Below the pieces are notes generated by a model. The model was given only the letters and a program-made list of their open reading frames with translations. It searched no databases and was not told where the DNA came from. Made by a program: the position numbers and the translations under genes. Shown here piece after piece: positions 22,607 to 34,324 of a stretch of 64,000 bases of DNA (the first letter of the stretch is position 1; the number at the start of each line of letters is the position of its first letter). The stretch spans positions 6,324,001 to 6,388,000 of the forward strand of contig NC_068974.1 of NCBI RefSeq assembly GCF_016808095.1, written 5' to 3'. This stretch comes from Vigna angularis. Its lineage: Eukaryota; Streptophyta; Magnoliopsida; Fabales; Fabaceae.

Positions 22607-23098
22607 ATGAACCTTCTAAGCTCCAATAGTTGTGGAAATCCCTCAATGCACTGCTTCAGCTCACAGACCCTTCTTTACATAGTCAATCAGGCGAGCTCAA
22701 CCACCTCACAACCACCATCGAAAGAACAACCTAAATGTTCGCCGAGAAGAACCAATGTTGCAGCAACGACTTCAAATACCCACGAGACGAAGGAGGGAGG
22801 ATTCACAATTGAGAGGGTGGCGAAAAAAGAACTTGAACATTCGTCACTCAACCACCTGACAAAGAGGGTGGCGAAAAAAGGATTCTTTGGTCGATCAAAT
22901 CGGGCGCGCTCAACCACCTCACGACCACCATCGAAAGAAGAACTTGAACATTTGTCACGAAGAACCAATGCTGCACCAACAGCTTCAAACACCCACAAGA
23001 CTAAGGGCGGGAGGAATCGCAACAAAGAGGACAAAGCTAGGTATTCTGGTAGACCAAATCGATTTGAGGGAAGGGAAGTTCAAATTTTTGGGTTTTAA
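22607..23098 (+). other. 163-codon open frame with internal repeat, unrecognised
   Basis: Open frame built on an imperfect duplication of about 217 bp (AGCTCAACCACCTCAC near 22,693 and 22,910), giving SRPPSKEELEHLSRRTNAA-type repeats. It is higher in GC than its surroundings and Ser/Thr/Arg-rich. The opposite strand is also open. No family is recognised, and the position just inside a CACTA end makes it more likely transposon cargo than a gene. Confidence 0.2.
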
Positions 23099-23754
23099 TC
23101 ATCGAGCCAATTACCAAAAGACCTGTCGGTATTTAAAATCACCACAACATTACCGAGAACTCTAAGGTCATCGATAAAAGTCTGCCAGTAATAAACGTGT
23201 TTCCTGTAGTGATTGTTTACCTCGTTTAACACATTTTAACTTCAGCATCAATTGAGAAAATATGTTTAATATGTCAACAAAATTTAATTTAATTAGATTA
23301 AAATTACTATATTCATTCCTTTTTAAAAGTCAGAACCAATGTATAAAGTTTCTCACAAAGACAAATATCAATTTCACTTTAAAGTTTAGACACCAAAAAT
23401 ATATTTAACTCTTTATCAAAAGCATAAACTTATTTATATTAATATTTTATTATGAAATTTTATTGGAAGTATAGTTTAAAACCATTTTTTTTATTTTAAA
23501 GACTTTTTTAAAAGTAATTTTATTTAATTTTTAAGAAAAAAAAGCAAGTTTCTATGATATTAATGAGATAATAAAATTCGGATATTTATGAGAATTATTA
23601 TGTATAAAAATTGAATTTATCCTATGATTATATAAATACCTTCTTTCTTTACTTTTTACTTTGTATTTTCATAGTTGGTTAGGATTTGATTAAAATGTAA
23701 TGATTAAATAAAAGAATGATGCAAATGATATGGATATCAAACGTAATAATTAAT

Positions 23755-24290
23755 GGCTCCTTTATTTTGTTTAACTCATATTTTGTGAGTAAAAATATCT
23801 TGCACAAGAATAGTAAGACCTACATCCAAATTTGTCAGTTTCGAATGACTTTTCTTTACAAAGTATAATTTTTATTTTGTTTAACTCATATTTTTGTATT
23901 TTTGTGAGTAAAAATATCCTCTAGAGGAAGGTTCAGACTTACCCTCAACCTTGTCAGGTTCCAATAACTTTTCATTATAAATTATAATTTACAAAATATT
24001 GAAGCGTTTGTTTTATTTTCTTTAACTCAAATTTTTGTGAGTAAAAATATTCTACATAGCAAGGTTCTGTCTTATGTTCAAGTTCTAATAACTTTATATT
24101 ATAAATTATAATATATAAAATATTGAAACGTTTACTTTATTTTGTTTAACTCATATTTTTGTCAGTAAAAATATCTTGCACACAGAAGTTTTGAGGTTTA
24201 ACCTTGCTAGATTTCAATGATTTTTCATTATAAATTATAATTTATAAAATATTGAAGCCGTTTGTTTTATTTTCTTAATAATTTTTCTTA
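23755..24290 (+). repeat. Degenerate tandem repeat (period about 110-140 bp)
   Basis: About four copies containing TTGTTTAACTCATATTTTTG, TGAGTAAAAATAT and TTTTCATTATAAATTATAA. Same family as the more regular array at 29,640-30,350. Confidence 0.75.
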
Positions 24291-25379
24291 CTTTTCATTA
24301 ATGTTTATTTCCAAGCATAATATAAAGAAGTGATTTATTTCTTGAAAACTTTTGGCTTTTCTTGTTGTCTTAATGTATCATACATTAAATGGTATTAATT
24401 CGATTGCGTTTAATAAATAAAATTTTAATCAAATTAGTTGACAAGAAAAAGTCGTTATTAATCATTTTCATCAAGAAACTACTTTCTTAAATCTTATAAA
24501 GTCTATTAATTTTTTCTTTTAATAATTGAAATAGAATTATATGGGACTTATGAAACTGCAAATATTTAGCTTTCGGTAGTGGTAATAATAAATTATAACA
24601 TAATATTTCAATAACAATATTAGCTTAAACAGACAATTATTTAAAAATAAATCTTTTCAAAATTATATTGATTGAAGTATATAGATCAAGGTATACCAGT
24701 AAAAGAGTATTATTATCTCGTTTTAATTGCTATTCAATATGTTAATTTGAAATATACATCCAAATAAAATGAAAAGTTTTATAAAACAAACTAGACCACC
24801 CACGGAATTTTCAATTTTTTTAATAATTGTTTTATTTTGTAAAAAAAATAACAAGACAGTGAAATTATTATATAATGAAATATAATGAAAATTAAGTTAT
24901 ATTGATAATTTGATTAAAATAATTCTATCATTTAAAATATTTTCTAGGAGATATGAAGGTTTATTAATTATTTGGTTTTGTGTTTTGTAACTAGATTATC
25001 ATGTATTATGTAAAAATAATTAAGCTTATATTTTTATTATTTGTTAGGATTTAATTGAAATGTAATGATTAATAAAATAATAATCCAAATTATATGAATA
25101 TCAAACGCAATAAATAGTAATAATTAATGACACCAAAATCAGATAAAGAGAATATTTAAAATTGAATTACAAAAATTGAATTATCTTTAATAGTTCTCTT
25201 TGACTCTTCCTTGTCGTGATGATCATTATAAACAATGTATATTTACGGTACATTTACAAGTAATAATTAATGTCGTCAAGATTAAATAAAGTGATATTTA
25301 TCATGGGATTTTAAAATTTAAATTATCTTTAATGATAAAGATTACTTTTTAAGTTTCCTTTGTCATTATCTCTTTAATG

Positions 25380-25560
25380 GTAAAATTGAATTTATCCTAT
25401 GATTATATAAATACCTTCTTTCTTTACTTTTTACTTTGTATTTTCATAGTTAGTTAGGATTTGATTAAAATGTAATGATTAAATAAAATAATGATGCAAA
25501 TGATATGGATATCAAAGTAATAATTAATGGCTCCTTTATTCAATCCTATAAAGATAAATC
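25380..25560 (+). repeat. Direct repeat of 23,583-23,766
   Basis: About 180 bp that is nearly identical to the earlier stretch (shared text includes CCTATGATTATATAAATACC and GATATGGATATCAAA), 1.8 kb apart. Confidence 0.75.
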
Positions 25561-26051
25561 GTAATAATTAACGTGTTTAGAACTATATTTCAAAAATTGA
25601 ATTATTTTTAATGGTAAAGATTTCCTCTCTAACTCTAGCCTTCTCATTATCATCTTTATAATTAATCTATTTTTACCGTAGATTTACAAATAACAATTAA
25701 TGTCATCAAGATTACAAACTGAAAATTTAAAATTAGATTTCCAAAATTAAATTATGTAAAGATTTTCCTCTTCACTTAAATTAATGGTGTAACAGATTCA
25801 CAAATAATAGTAAATGATATCAAGGTAAGTGTACTGAATATTTAGGAATTAGATTTTAAAGATTAAAATATGTTTAACCGTAAATATTTCCCTCATCATT
25901 AAATACATATTCACAAGTAATCAGTTTTAACGTAGATTTAGAAATAATAATTAATGGTAAAATGAATATTTAGAATTAAATTTTCAAAATTAAATTATCT
26001 TTAGTAATAAATTTCTCTCTTTAACACTTACCTTAATTAAATTATCATCTT

Positions 26052-26059
26052 TATAAATA
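26052..26059 (+). promoter_or_regulatory. TATA box of RING copy 2
   Basis: TATAAATA, 129 bases upstream of the ATG at 26,181. Similar spacing to TATA-like runs before copies 1 and 3. Confidence 0.5.
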
Positions 26060-26180
26060 GTGTTAGGATCACATTACAAATTACTCATTTCTTAAAATTT
26101 TCTTTCCCTCCTCAAAAGGATTCTTTGCCTTCAACATTATCTTTCTTTGTTAATTTCTTAATCACATTCGGTTGTGAAAC

Positions 26181-27562
26181 ATGTCTGAGAATATACACAC
26201 AATGGTAATAAGAGGAATGACTATTGATTCCAATTACTTAGTAGATGTTGATGAAAATGGAATGATATATGGAATGACACAACACCATAGACTTCACCAT
26301 CAACCTAGTTACTCTAACAATTTCATTTGGGGTCATTATTCGACTTTGGTTTGGTATCCAAATCCTCCAATCTCCTATGTACAAGGTAAAATTTCTACCT
26401 TTCTTTCTCTACTTGTTATGTTTTTGATTTTTTTTTTTATAAAGTATTCATGTATTCCAACATTACTCTACCAGTTTTGAATGAAGAGTCTTGTAATTTT
26501 ATGTTATTTTCTTTAAATTCTTGATTTGATTTTTTAACGGTTGATGATTTTCTACAGCTCCACCTCCTAGTGCTAATGTAAGCTCATTAGAAGAGAATAC
26601 AAGAATGAGTCTCCGAAGAAGAAGACACCACCACAGATTTCTCCATCGGCAATACCGTGCGCAAGAGATCAGACGTCACTCCAACTTTCATTCCTACGTA
26701 ACTGCTTCACCATATAGAGTTCCAGAAACAACAAATCATTCAAGAAGCTCTTCAATGCCCATACAAAATGCACCTAATAGAGACAACATGCATAATCTTC
26801 ATCCTCCTATGTTTCGTGTAATATGTCATTATTTTTACTTTAAAAAATTCTTAGTCCTTAAAAGCCTACTTTCTTTATCACGTATTATTCTCTTTTCTTG
26901 TGTAGGAATTTCCTTCGTATCTGCTCATGGACACTGATGACATGTCATACGAGACACTTTATAATATGCATGAATTTCCTTCATTAGGTGACCCTCATAG
27001 TGATATGCGCTTGGACATTGATGGCATGTCATATGAGGCAAGTATACTATATATGTATAGTCTGATGTTTTTTTTCTATGCATACTAAAATCTTAGTTAT
27101 TATGAAAAACTTTAAATTACTAATGGTTTGAAATTGGACAACAGGAGCTTCTTGAGTTAAGTGAATGGATGAATGACAACTCAGAAAGGGGTTTGTCAGA
27201 AGACATTATTACAAGACATATGCAGACAAAAAGTTATGTACTACCTGAGAACTTGGGGGATCAGGAATCTGATATTTGCATAATATGCCAAGTATGAAAT
27301 ATAGCAACATGTATATTTTATATTTCATAAGGTACTAGTTTATTTGTCTTTTTTATGTACTAGATTGAGGTTATACATTAAAATTTGATATATTAAAAAT
27401 ATGTTTTACTCTTTATCATATTAATTGGAATGCATGTGCATGATTTCACAGGATGAATATAAAAATAAAGAGGAGATTGGAATTCTTCAATGCGGACATG
27501 AATACCATGCAGAGTGTATAAAATGTTTGTCCCATGTGCAAATCAAAAGGATTAACTATTGA
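26181..27562 (+). pseudogene. RING-H2 finger gene copy 2 (RING truncated by frameshift)
   Basis: Five exons: 26,181-26,385, 26,558-26,817, 26,906-27,037, 27,145-27,291, 27,452-27,562, giving 284 residues. Most exons keep good splice sites, but intron 3 has a GC donor (GAG|GCAAGT) where copy 3 has GT. The N-terminus (MSENIHTMVIRGMTID) differs from copies 1 and 3. The middle is Arg/His-rich, followed by EFPS and DDMSYE blocks. The RING starts well (CIICQ, LQCGHEYHAEC), then a 20-bp deletion removes the RWLHKK stretch and shifts the frame. The product ends CLSHVQIKRINY and the last CX2C zinc pair is lost. It is probably not an active E3 ubiquitin ligase, though a stable product is possible. Compare copy 3. 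Confidence 0.8.
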
Positions 27563-29020
27563 ATAAATACGAAAAATTAAAATTACATAATTCATTATTT
27601 GAGTGAATTCATCCTTTGTTCTAGATCAAGTAATACATATTCTTAACATTGTTGTAAGAGTGAAAAACTCATTATTTGCTATTTTCATGAACAATTACAT
27701 TTATCATGTTATATTGTTGTTTAAATGTTAACCATTTTCACTGTTTATATTTTTCTTACTTTTTCATTAATGTCTTATTTCCAAGATCATAATATAAAGA
27801 ACGGGTTTATTTCTTGAAAAAATTTTGCTTTTCTTGTTGTGTCAAGTATTAATTCGATTTCGTTTTATAAATAAAATTCTAATCAAATTAGTTGACAAGA
27901 ACCAAAAATCATTATTAATCATTTTCATCAAGAAACTACTTTCTTAAATCTTATTTTAATAATTGGAATAAGAATTATAAGATACTTATGAAACTGCAAA
28001 TATTTGGGTTTCGACAGTGGTAATAATAAATCATGACATAATACTTCATTAACAATATTAACTTAAACAAACAATTATTTAAGAATAAATCTTTTTAAAA
28101 TTATATTGATTGAAAGTATACCGGTAAAGGCTATCATCTCGTTTTAATTGCTATTCAATGTTAATTGGATATGAAAGTTTTATAAAACAAACTAGTCTAC
28201 CACAGAATTTTCTATTTTTTTAATAACTGTTTTATTTTATATATAAAAATAATAAGGTAGTGAAATTTTATATAATGAAAATTAAGTTATATTGTTATAA
28301 TGGTTATTATCAAAATAATTTGGTAATAAATTTAAGTGACATGATAATAATTTCAGTTTTAAATAGAATAACTGAAATTGATATCACAATTTATATCATA
28401 ATTTAATTCAATTTGTTCGAGTTTGAAATTAAGTTATACTGTTATAAATGTTAAATCTATCCTATTTAGATCAATAGTATGGTAGACAAGTGCAGTCCAC
28501 TTACACATTCTAAAACATATCGCCACATTTTGCTGACATTAAGTATTAGCCTTAGATGTTATGTTAAGGATAAAGGTACTGAAGATCATTTTTATACTTA
28601 ATTATTAATTATTTAATTTTAAAATTTTAGTTCTTTTCAAATATTTTTTAAGAGATAAAATTATTTATTAATTATTTAATGTAAAAGATTTATATTATTT
28701 AAAATATTTTAAAAGATAAAATGGTTTCTTAATTATTTAAATTAAAAGACTTATTTCACTTAAAATATTTTTTAAGAGATAGATTAGTTTATTAATAATT
28801 TGATTGAAATAATTCTATCATTTAAAAGATTTTTTAGGAGATATATGAATGTTTATTAATTATTTGGTTTTGTGTTTTGTAATTAGATTATCATGTATTA
28901 TGTAAAAATAATTAAGCTTATTCTCTCTATATATCTGGATATTTTCTATCTTTATATTTTTATTATTTGTTAGGATTTGATTGAAATGTAATCATTAATA
29001 AAAGAATAATCCAAATTATA
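27563..29020. other. 3' flank of copy 2 and start of next duplicated spacer
   Basis: AT-rich, no gene. Blocks at 28,010-28,170 and 28,200-28,320 repeat 24,577 and 24,815. The stretch to 29,020 repeats 25,000-25,100 and is then cut by an LTR (CCAAATTATA then TGTGTATT, where the uncut copy continues TGAATATC). Confidence 0.6.
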
Positions 29021-29500
29021 TGTGTATTATATGAAATATACTCATCGGATTTAATGGTCATTTATGGGCAGTTAACGTATAATTATAGGTCAAACTGTCT
29101 TACGCTTTACAAATATACGCTATTAATAATTGATTATTGGGTTTGATTGCCTAAAAATATACTGCTTTAATGGTTAATCAGGTCTTTAGCTGCCACAAGC
29201 CTTATAAATATACGATTGATGTCTAGGTAAAAGAACATCGATCTATCCTAAGAAAATAGAGACCTTTTTATGAAACATATCTTACTTGAGCGTTAGGTCA
29301 ACAACCCATCGGAGTAGATTGCATTCTCAGAGAGGATTGGACTATCGAAAGAGAGCAGAGCAAGAAAGAACGATCGACCCTCAGACCAATTCAACCGAAA
29401 CAAATGGCGTCCACCATGGGGCCGAGCGGCATTTCATGAAACCATGGAGAACCAGACGCCGCTAGGATCCGACTTCGCTACTCCGGATCAATACCAGGTT
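29021..29500 (+). mobile_element. LTR retrotransposon fragment (LTR, primer-binding site, start of gag)
   Basis: An LTR-like stretch from about 29,021 to 29,402 ends GAAACA and is followed by TGGCGTCCACCATGGGG, resembling the primer-binding and leader motif of plant Ty3-gypsy (Tat/Athila-type) elements. A short frame starts MENQTPLGSDFATPDQYQ at about 29,441 and then breaks. The left junction is seen as an interruption of a duplicated spacer. The rest of the element is missing. Confidence 0.5.
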
Positions 29501-29639
29501 TTGCAACAAGAGAAAAAAATTTCATAATAATTTCAAAAGGCATGTCTTTTATTTTGAGAACTTTCAGGAAGGTTCAATCCTTTACCGCTTAGTCAGTTGG
29601 ACCACCAACGTTCAACCTTATCAGGTTTTAAGCGCTTCT

Positions 29640-30350
29640 CATTACAAAAAATAAAATATTGAATATTCCATTTTAACGCATTTTTTTGTGTGTAAAAATA
29701 TCTTGCACAGAAGGTTCAGATCTACGTTCAACTATGTCAATTTCCAACGACTTTTCATTATAAATTATAATATATAAAATATTGAAGTGTTTACTTTATT
29801 TTGTTTAACTCATATTTTTGTGAGTAAAAATATCCTGCACAGGAGGGTTCAAATCTACGTTCAACCTTGTCAAGTTCTAATGGCTTTTCATTATAAATTA
29901 TAATTTATAAAATATTGAAGCTTTTGCTTTATTTTGTTTAACTCCTATTTTTGTGAGTAAAAATATCCTACACAGAAGGTTTAAACCTACGTTCAACCTT
30001 GTCAGGTTCCTATGACTTTTCATTATAAATTATAATTTATAAAATAATGAAGCGTTTACTTTATTTTGTTTAACTCATTTTTGTGAGTAAAAGTATCTTC
30101 CACAAGAAGGTTAAGACCTACATCCAACTTTGTCAGGTTCCAATGATTTTTCATTATAAAATATAATTTATAAAATATTGAAGCATTTACTTTATTTTGT
30201 TTAACTCATATTTTTGTGAGTAAAAATATTCTGCACAGAAAGGTTCAGACTTACATTCAACCTTGTAAGGGTCCAATGACTTTTCATTATAAATTATAAT
30301 TTACAAAATATTGAAGCGTTTGTTTTATTTTGTTTAACTCATAAATTATA
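29640..30350 (+). repeat. 132-bp tandem repeat array
   Basis: Five to six copies. The anchor TTGTTTAACTC recurs at 29,801, 29,934, 30,066, 30,197 and 30,330, spacing 131-133 bp. Each unit has TGAGTAAAAATAT, a GGTTCAGACCTACGTTCAACC-like stretch (quoted in parts), TTGTCAGGTTCCAATGA and an AT-rich half. A diverged relative is at 23,755-24,290. Confidence 0.85.
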
Positions 30351-30353
30351 ATT

Positions 30354-31369
30354 TACTCTTGGGGCGCTGAGCGCCAACCTCTCGTAGTCACGCTTGGGTG
30401 CCCCCTCCTGAGGCGTTGAGCGCCAGCCTCTCGTAGTCACGTTTGGGCGCCCTCCTGTCTGGGTGCTGAGCGCGACACCTGCTGATGTGGCACCCTAGAC
30501 CTATTTAAGGCTTCCATGCAACGAGGGTGCTAACTTCTTGGTGGCTAAAGCACAAAAACACCATTTTGGACCTCTGGAGCAAGTTTTGGACAGTGGGAGC
30601 TCTCCATTCATCTTCCTTGGGTCTCCATCTCCTCCATTTTCTTCCATTGTAAGCTCAAGCTCTCCATGACAATTGAGAGCTAAGTTCATTTTGTTGGGGA
30701 ATGATGTAACTATGAAACTCTATTGTAAATGCACTTGTTTTGAATGAATATAAGCTTCTTTCATTTATTGTTAGTGCTTTGTCCTTCTTTTAAAGCTTGT
30801 TGTGACTTGATCAACCATAACATGATTCTTTGGTTTGCTTAATGTTGGGAGATATTTTGTTAACCTTGAACTGGACTAAACACCTAAAGGAAAATGTATC
30901 TAGGGATACACCTTGGACCTTTAGTTGTCTTAAACCTCATTTCTTAAAGCAGATGAACTTGTTATATTTTCCAAGGGATTGGAGTTTAATGAGTAAGTCT
31001 AGGCTCTCTCTACCAAGAGATTGGGTTTAAGTAACTTAGTAGGTTGACATGAGCAATTAAATGAAGAAGAAGTAATGTGTATTTGCATGAAAGTGTAGTA
31101 GGTGGAATCATTCTCCAACATTTCCATTCCTTATCATCTTTAATCATTCCATTTCCATGTGTTTTAACCCCAAAAGTTCAATTTACAACTTATGCACTAT
31201 GTTTATTTTTATTGCACCGAATTCACATTAAATGGAATCATTCTTTAGTGTAAATTAGTTAAGTAATTATACGATTGTTTAGTGTCACACAAGTCTCTTG
31301 GGATACGATATCCGATCTTACCAGTTTATTACTTGATACGATTCGGTACGCTTGCCGAGGTATTAACAA
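30354..31369. mobile_element. LTR fragment, same family as 3,697-5,171 (opposite orientation)
   Basis: Ends GATTCGGTACGCTTGCCGAG then TATTAACA, the reverse complement of the start of the solo LTR at 3,697. It begins in the GC-rich part (GGGGCGCTGAGCGCC repeats, 30,360-30,470) and lacks the outer end. A stretch near 30,500 resembles a transcribed leader (CCTATTTAAGGC). It has no coding region. Confidence 0.65.
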
Positions 31370-34324
31370 TATTCTTCTCTTTCCATCTTTTCTTTTTCTT
31401 TCAAAATAACTTCTTGCTTTTGCCAAACTTTTAGTGACTTTAGTTCTTTGGCCAAGTTTTTCAAAGTAGGCTTGACCTCTTCACTAGAGTCACTACCAAT
31501 CTCAAAGGATGTGGTCTTAGACATTCTCAAAGTTTTCAAAAATATGCAATGCAACAAATAAATTAATTAGAATTTTAAGAGAAGTTCCCTAGGAGACTTA
31601 AGGAAGTAAAAGATGTCCAAGTTCACTTCCAGGAAAGAGAGGTGAATCACAAAGGATTGCTTAAGAACCAAGCCTTTCCTAGCCAAAGCTTATCTTAGGT
31701 ACTCTTACACCAAACTTCTCAAAAGGAACAAAAATTGAAATTAAAGTAAAGACACACTAAACTACCACAATTAAGGAAAACAATAAATCTAAACTATGCA
31801 GCCTAATGATGAATTAGAAGGAACTTTGATTCCCTCTTACCCACCAACTACAAATTTCGCTTAAATAATAAATGTCCAATGTTCTTGTTAGGAGAAATCC
31901 CTAACAATTCAAAAATACAAGTCCAAAAAGGAAAACAATTATAATTTTACAATTCAAAGAAAATACACACAAATCTCTCTTTCTCACCAAGTGTATACTC
32001 TCTTGTTTTGTGTTTTAGACTAAGACTTTAAGCTTCCCTTTAAGGCCTCCTTCACCTTTGGATGTTGATCACTGTTTTGGGCTATTATCCCCATGATCCT
32101 CACGTGTTTTTACCATCCAAAGACCTACACCACAAGTTAACACCAAAAGCCAAAAGGAGTCCAAGGAAAAAGCAAGAAAAGGTCTAAAATGAACAAAGGC
32201 TCTTCAAAAGGAGTTTTACTTTGACAAAACCATGAATTTTTAGAAGATAATCAAGCAATTAAATGGTAAGAAAGAAAGGTTAGCACAACAAAAGGAGTTA
32301 CCTAAAGAAAGACACTAGAATGGATCACAAAAAACCAAAACTACTAGAAAAACAGAAGGTGCTTTTGTTCTTTTGCAAGCTAGACCAAATGGTGCACTAA
32401 GGTAACCTTTTTAGGTCATCATGGTTGCTGGAACAGCGGCTAGGGATATAAGTTTCAGCTCCCAAATCAACATCAAAGTGCTCACACAAAAGTTGGTTAC
32501 ATATGGTACATGCATGTGCTTTTACTTTTTGCTTTTGCTTTTGTACTTTTTGTCTACTTTTCTTTTGTACCTTTTGTTTCTGTTTTTTTTTTTTTGAAAT
32601 GTTTAGCACAAACACACACCAAATCAGATCTCAAATCTTGAATGTTACAAGGAGTTTCAAGTTCATACAAGCTTATAACACCAAAATGAAGAAAACCTAC
32701 TAAAATCAAATATAGCATGAAACACAAAAAGTGACATAATGGAAACCTAACTCTATGAACTTGATCATGATCAAACAACAAGTATGAACTCAAATATATA
32801 AAATAAAAGCACTCAAAGGCACAAATACAAATAAGTTTTTGGACATGACCTCAACATATAATTTTGAGGATTTTCAAAGTTTCAACTAGGAAATAGAGAC
32901 ATCAAAAGAACTAAACATGAATCTAGACAACATGGATTGATTTGAAACTTAAAATGACTCAAGCAAACATATATTGACCAAACAAAACAGTAAGGAATGA
33001 GTCAAAACAAAGAAAAGACACAAAAAAGTAGCCAAAACTACCAAAAACGAACTTGAAAAATGTTAATGACAACATCCTAGCATCTTTGACCTTTGCTGAG
33101 TGTTTTACTCATAACTTTCTCCACAAAACACCAAATGAAATGATTCTTTTTTTTCGTTGGAAACTAGACTCAAAGGGCTTTCATTTGAATATTTTTACGG
33201 ATTTTTTGGACAACTAAGGTAGATGCAGTTTAAGTTTAAAAATCGTCACAGTTTGTTGCCAAAACAAATGATAGATGAAAGAAAAAACATAACAAGACAA
33301 GTAAGGAAATAACATCAACAACATGGAAGAATAAAGGATAGATAAGGACCAAAAGACTTAGCTCGTGAAGAACCAAAGCTCTTGATACCAAATGATGGCA
33401 ATGCTCTAGCTAGGACAAGCCAAATCTAGAAGCAAATCAAGCCATAAGTTCATGGATGAAGATTGCAGAATTTGATGATGGTGAAAGGTGTTGATAGCTC
33501 ATGGTTTTAGTGAGTTGTATGGTGAAGGAAGATGTGTTTAAGGGTTCTCTAAGAGAGGTTGGACCAACTCTTGGAAGAAGGTGGCTATAGGAGGCCACTT
33601 GGGTTGCTCTAGCCTAGGGTGACCTTAAAAGAGTAGTATGGCACAAAAATGGTAGCATAACTTTACTCTAAATCAAAGGTGATTACATGATGGAGAGCAC
33701 CTCTATTTATAGGCTAAGGTGTCTCAAAATGGGCTGAAACTTTAACCTAAAAGAGCCACCTTGGTTGGCTTGGAGAGCAAGGAGAAATCTTCTCCAATAA
33801 GAGGGAGACAAGTGACAAAAATCCTCTCAAATGAGAGAGTGACATGTGGTCACTACCTATGGAAAAACTCCTCATTCCTAGAGTGACACATGGCCACTAA
33901 CTTGGAGGAAAACTCTCAAATGGGAAGCTTCCACATGTCTTGGAAGAAATTCTTCTCCCTTGTTCTCCAAGCTTAGCCAAAATGTTGACCCCTTGGTCAA
34001 CACACCCATTTTGGAGGTCCAAGCATAGTCAACTTTGGGCCTTGCCCCTTTGTTGACTTGTTTGGTCAAAATCCAATTATACTTGGCCCAAAATACAAGG
34101 CCCAATTGAAGTCCAAATAAAATATAGGGTACTTGGCCCAAAATACAAAGTCCAAATAAAATCTAGACTACTTGGCCTAAAATACAAGGCCCAAAATTAT
34201 TCTTACTCTAGTAAATCTTCATGATGACTTAAGATGACCCAAGAGAAAGAGTCTAGGCCCATCTTCCATATATGCCTCCAACTCTTCATGAATGTGCTAG
34301 GTCATGGCAAGGGGTATGCCATCA
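31370..34324 (-). mobile_element. LTR retrotransposon 5' end (LTR, PBS, leader)
   Basis: On the - strand: an LTR at 34,324-33,393 with TGATGGCA/TGCCATCA ends, then a primer-binding site TGGTATCAAGAGC (33,390-33,378, initiator-Met type), then about 1.8 kb of leader without coding similarity. A short frame near 31,524-31,370 (MSKTTSFEIGSDSSEEVK) may be the start of gag, cut by the LTR fragment at 31,369. No pol is present. The family is not recognised. Confidence 0.6.
33393..34324 (-). repeat. 932-bp LTR
   Basis: Terminal 8-bp inverted repeats TGATGGCA/TGCCATCA. The adjacent Met-type PBS supports its being the 5' LTR of a - strand element. Confidence 0.65.

Larger units (their letters stand above)
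19386..23211 (-). mobile_element. Non-autonomous CACTA-like element, left end missing
   Basis: The right end reads GTTTCCTGTAGTG at 23,199-23,211, the complement of CACTACAGGAAAC, almost the same as the left end of the element at 54,798. Subterminal GCCCTCGGTAATT and GACGACTTT-type repeats (19,386-19,560; 23,100-23,190) match the family style. No transposase is present. The left terminus is not visible, so the left limit is the first subterminal repeat. The cargo is mostly unrecognised AT-rich DNA with short tandem repeats and a 163-codon open frame. Confidence 0.55.
23212..26180. other. Long upstream spacer of RING copy 2
   Basis: AT-rich, no gene. It contains the 110-140-bp tandem repeats at 23,755-24,290, blocks shared with other spacers (24,577 with 28,013 and 36,433; 24,815 with 1 and 28,200; 25,030 with 43,840), and the direct duplication of 23,583-23,766 at 25,380-25,560. 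These shared blocks mark the large duplication unit of the RING cluster. Confidence 0.6.

Noticed and set aside
29801..30350. CRISPR-like array, because of regular spacing
   Set aside because: The whole 132-bp unit is repeated, with no short repeat plus unique spacer; plant nuclear context.
30354..30480. CpG island of a gene
   Set aside because: The GC-rich repeats belong to an LTR related to 3,697-5,171; no gene starts there.
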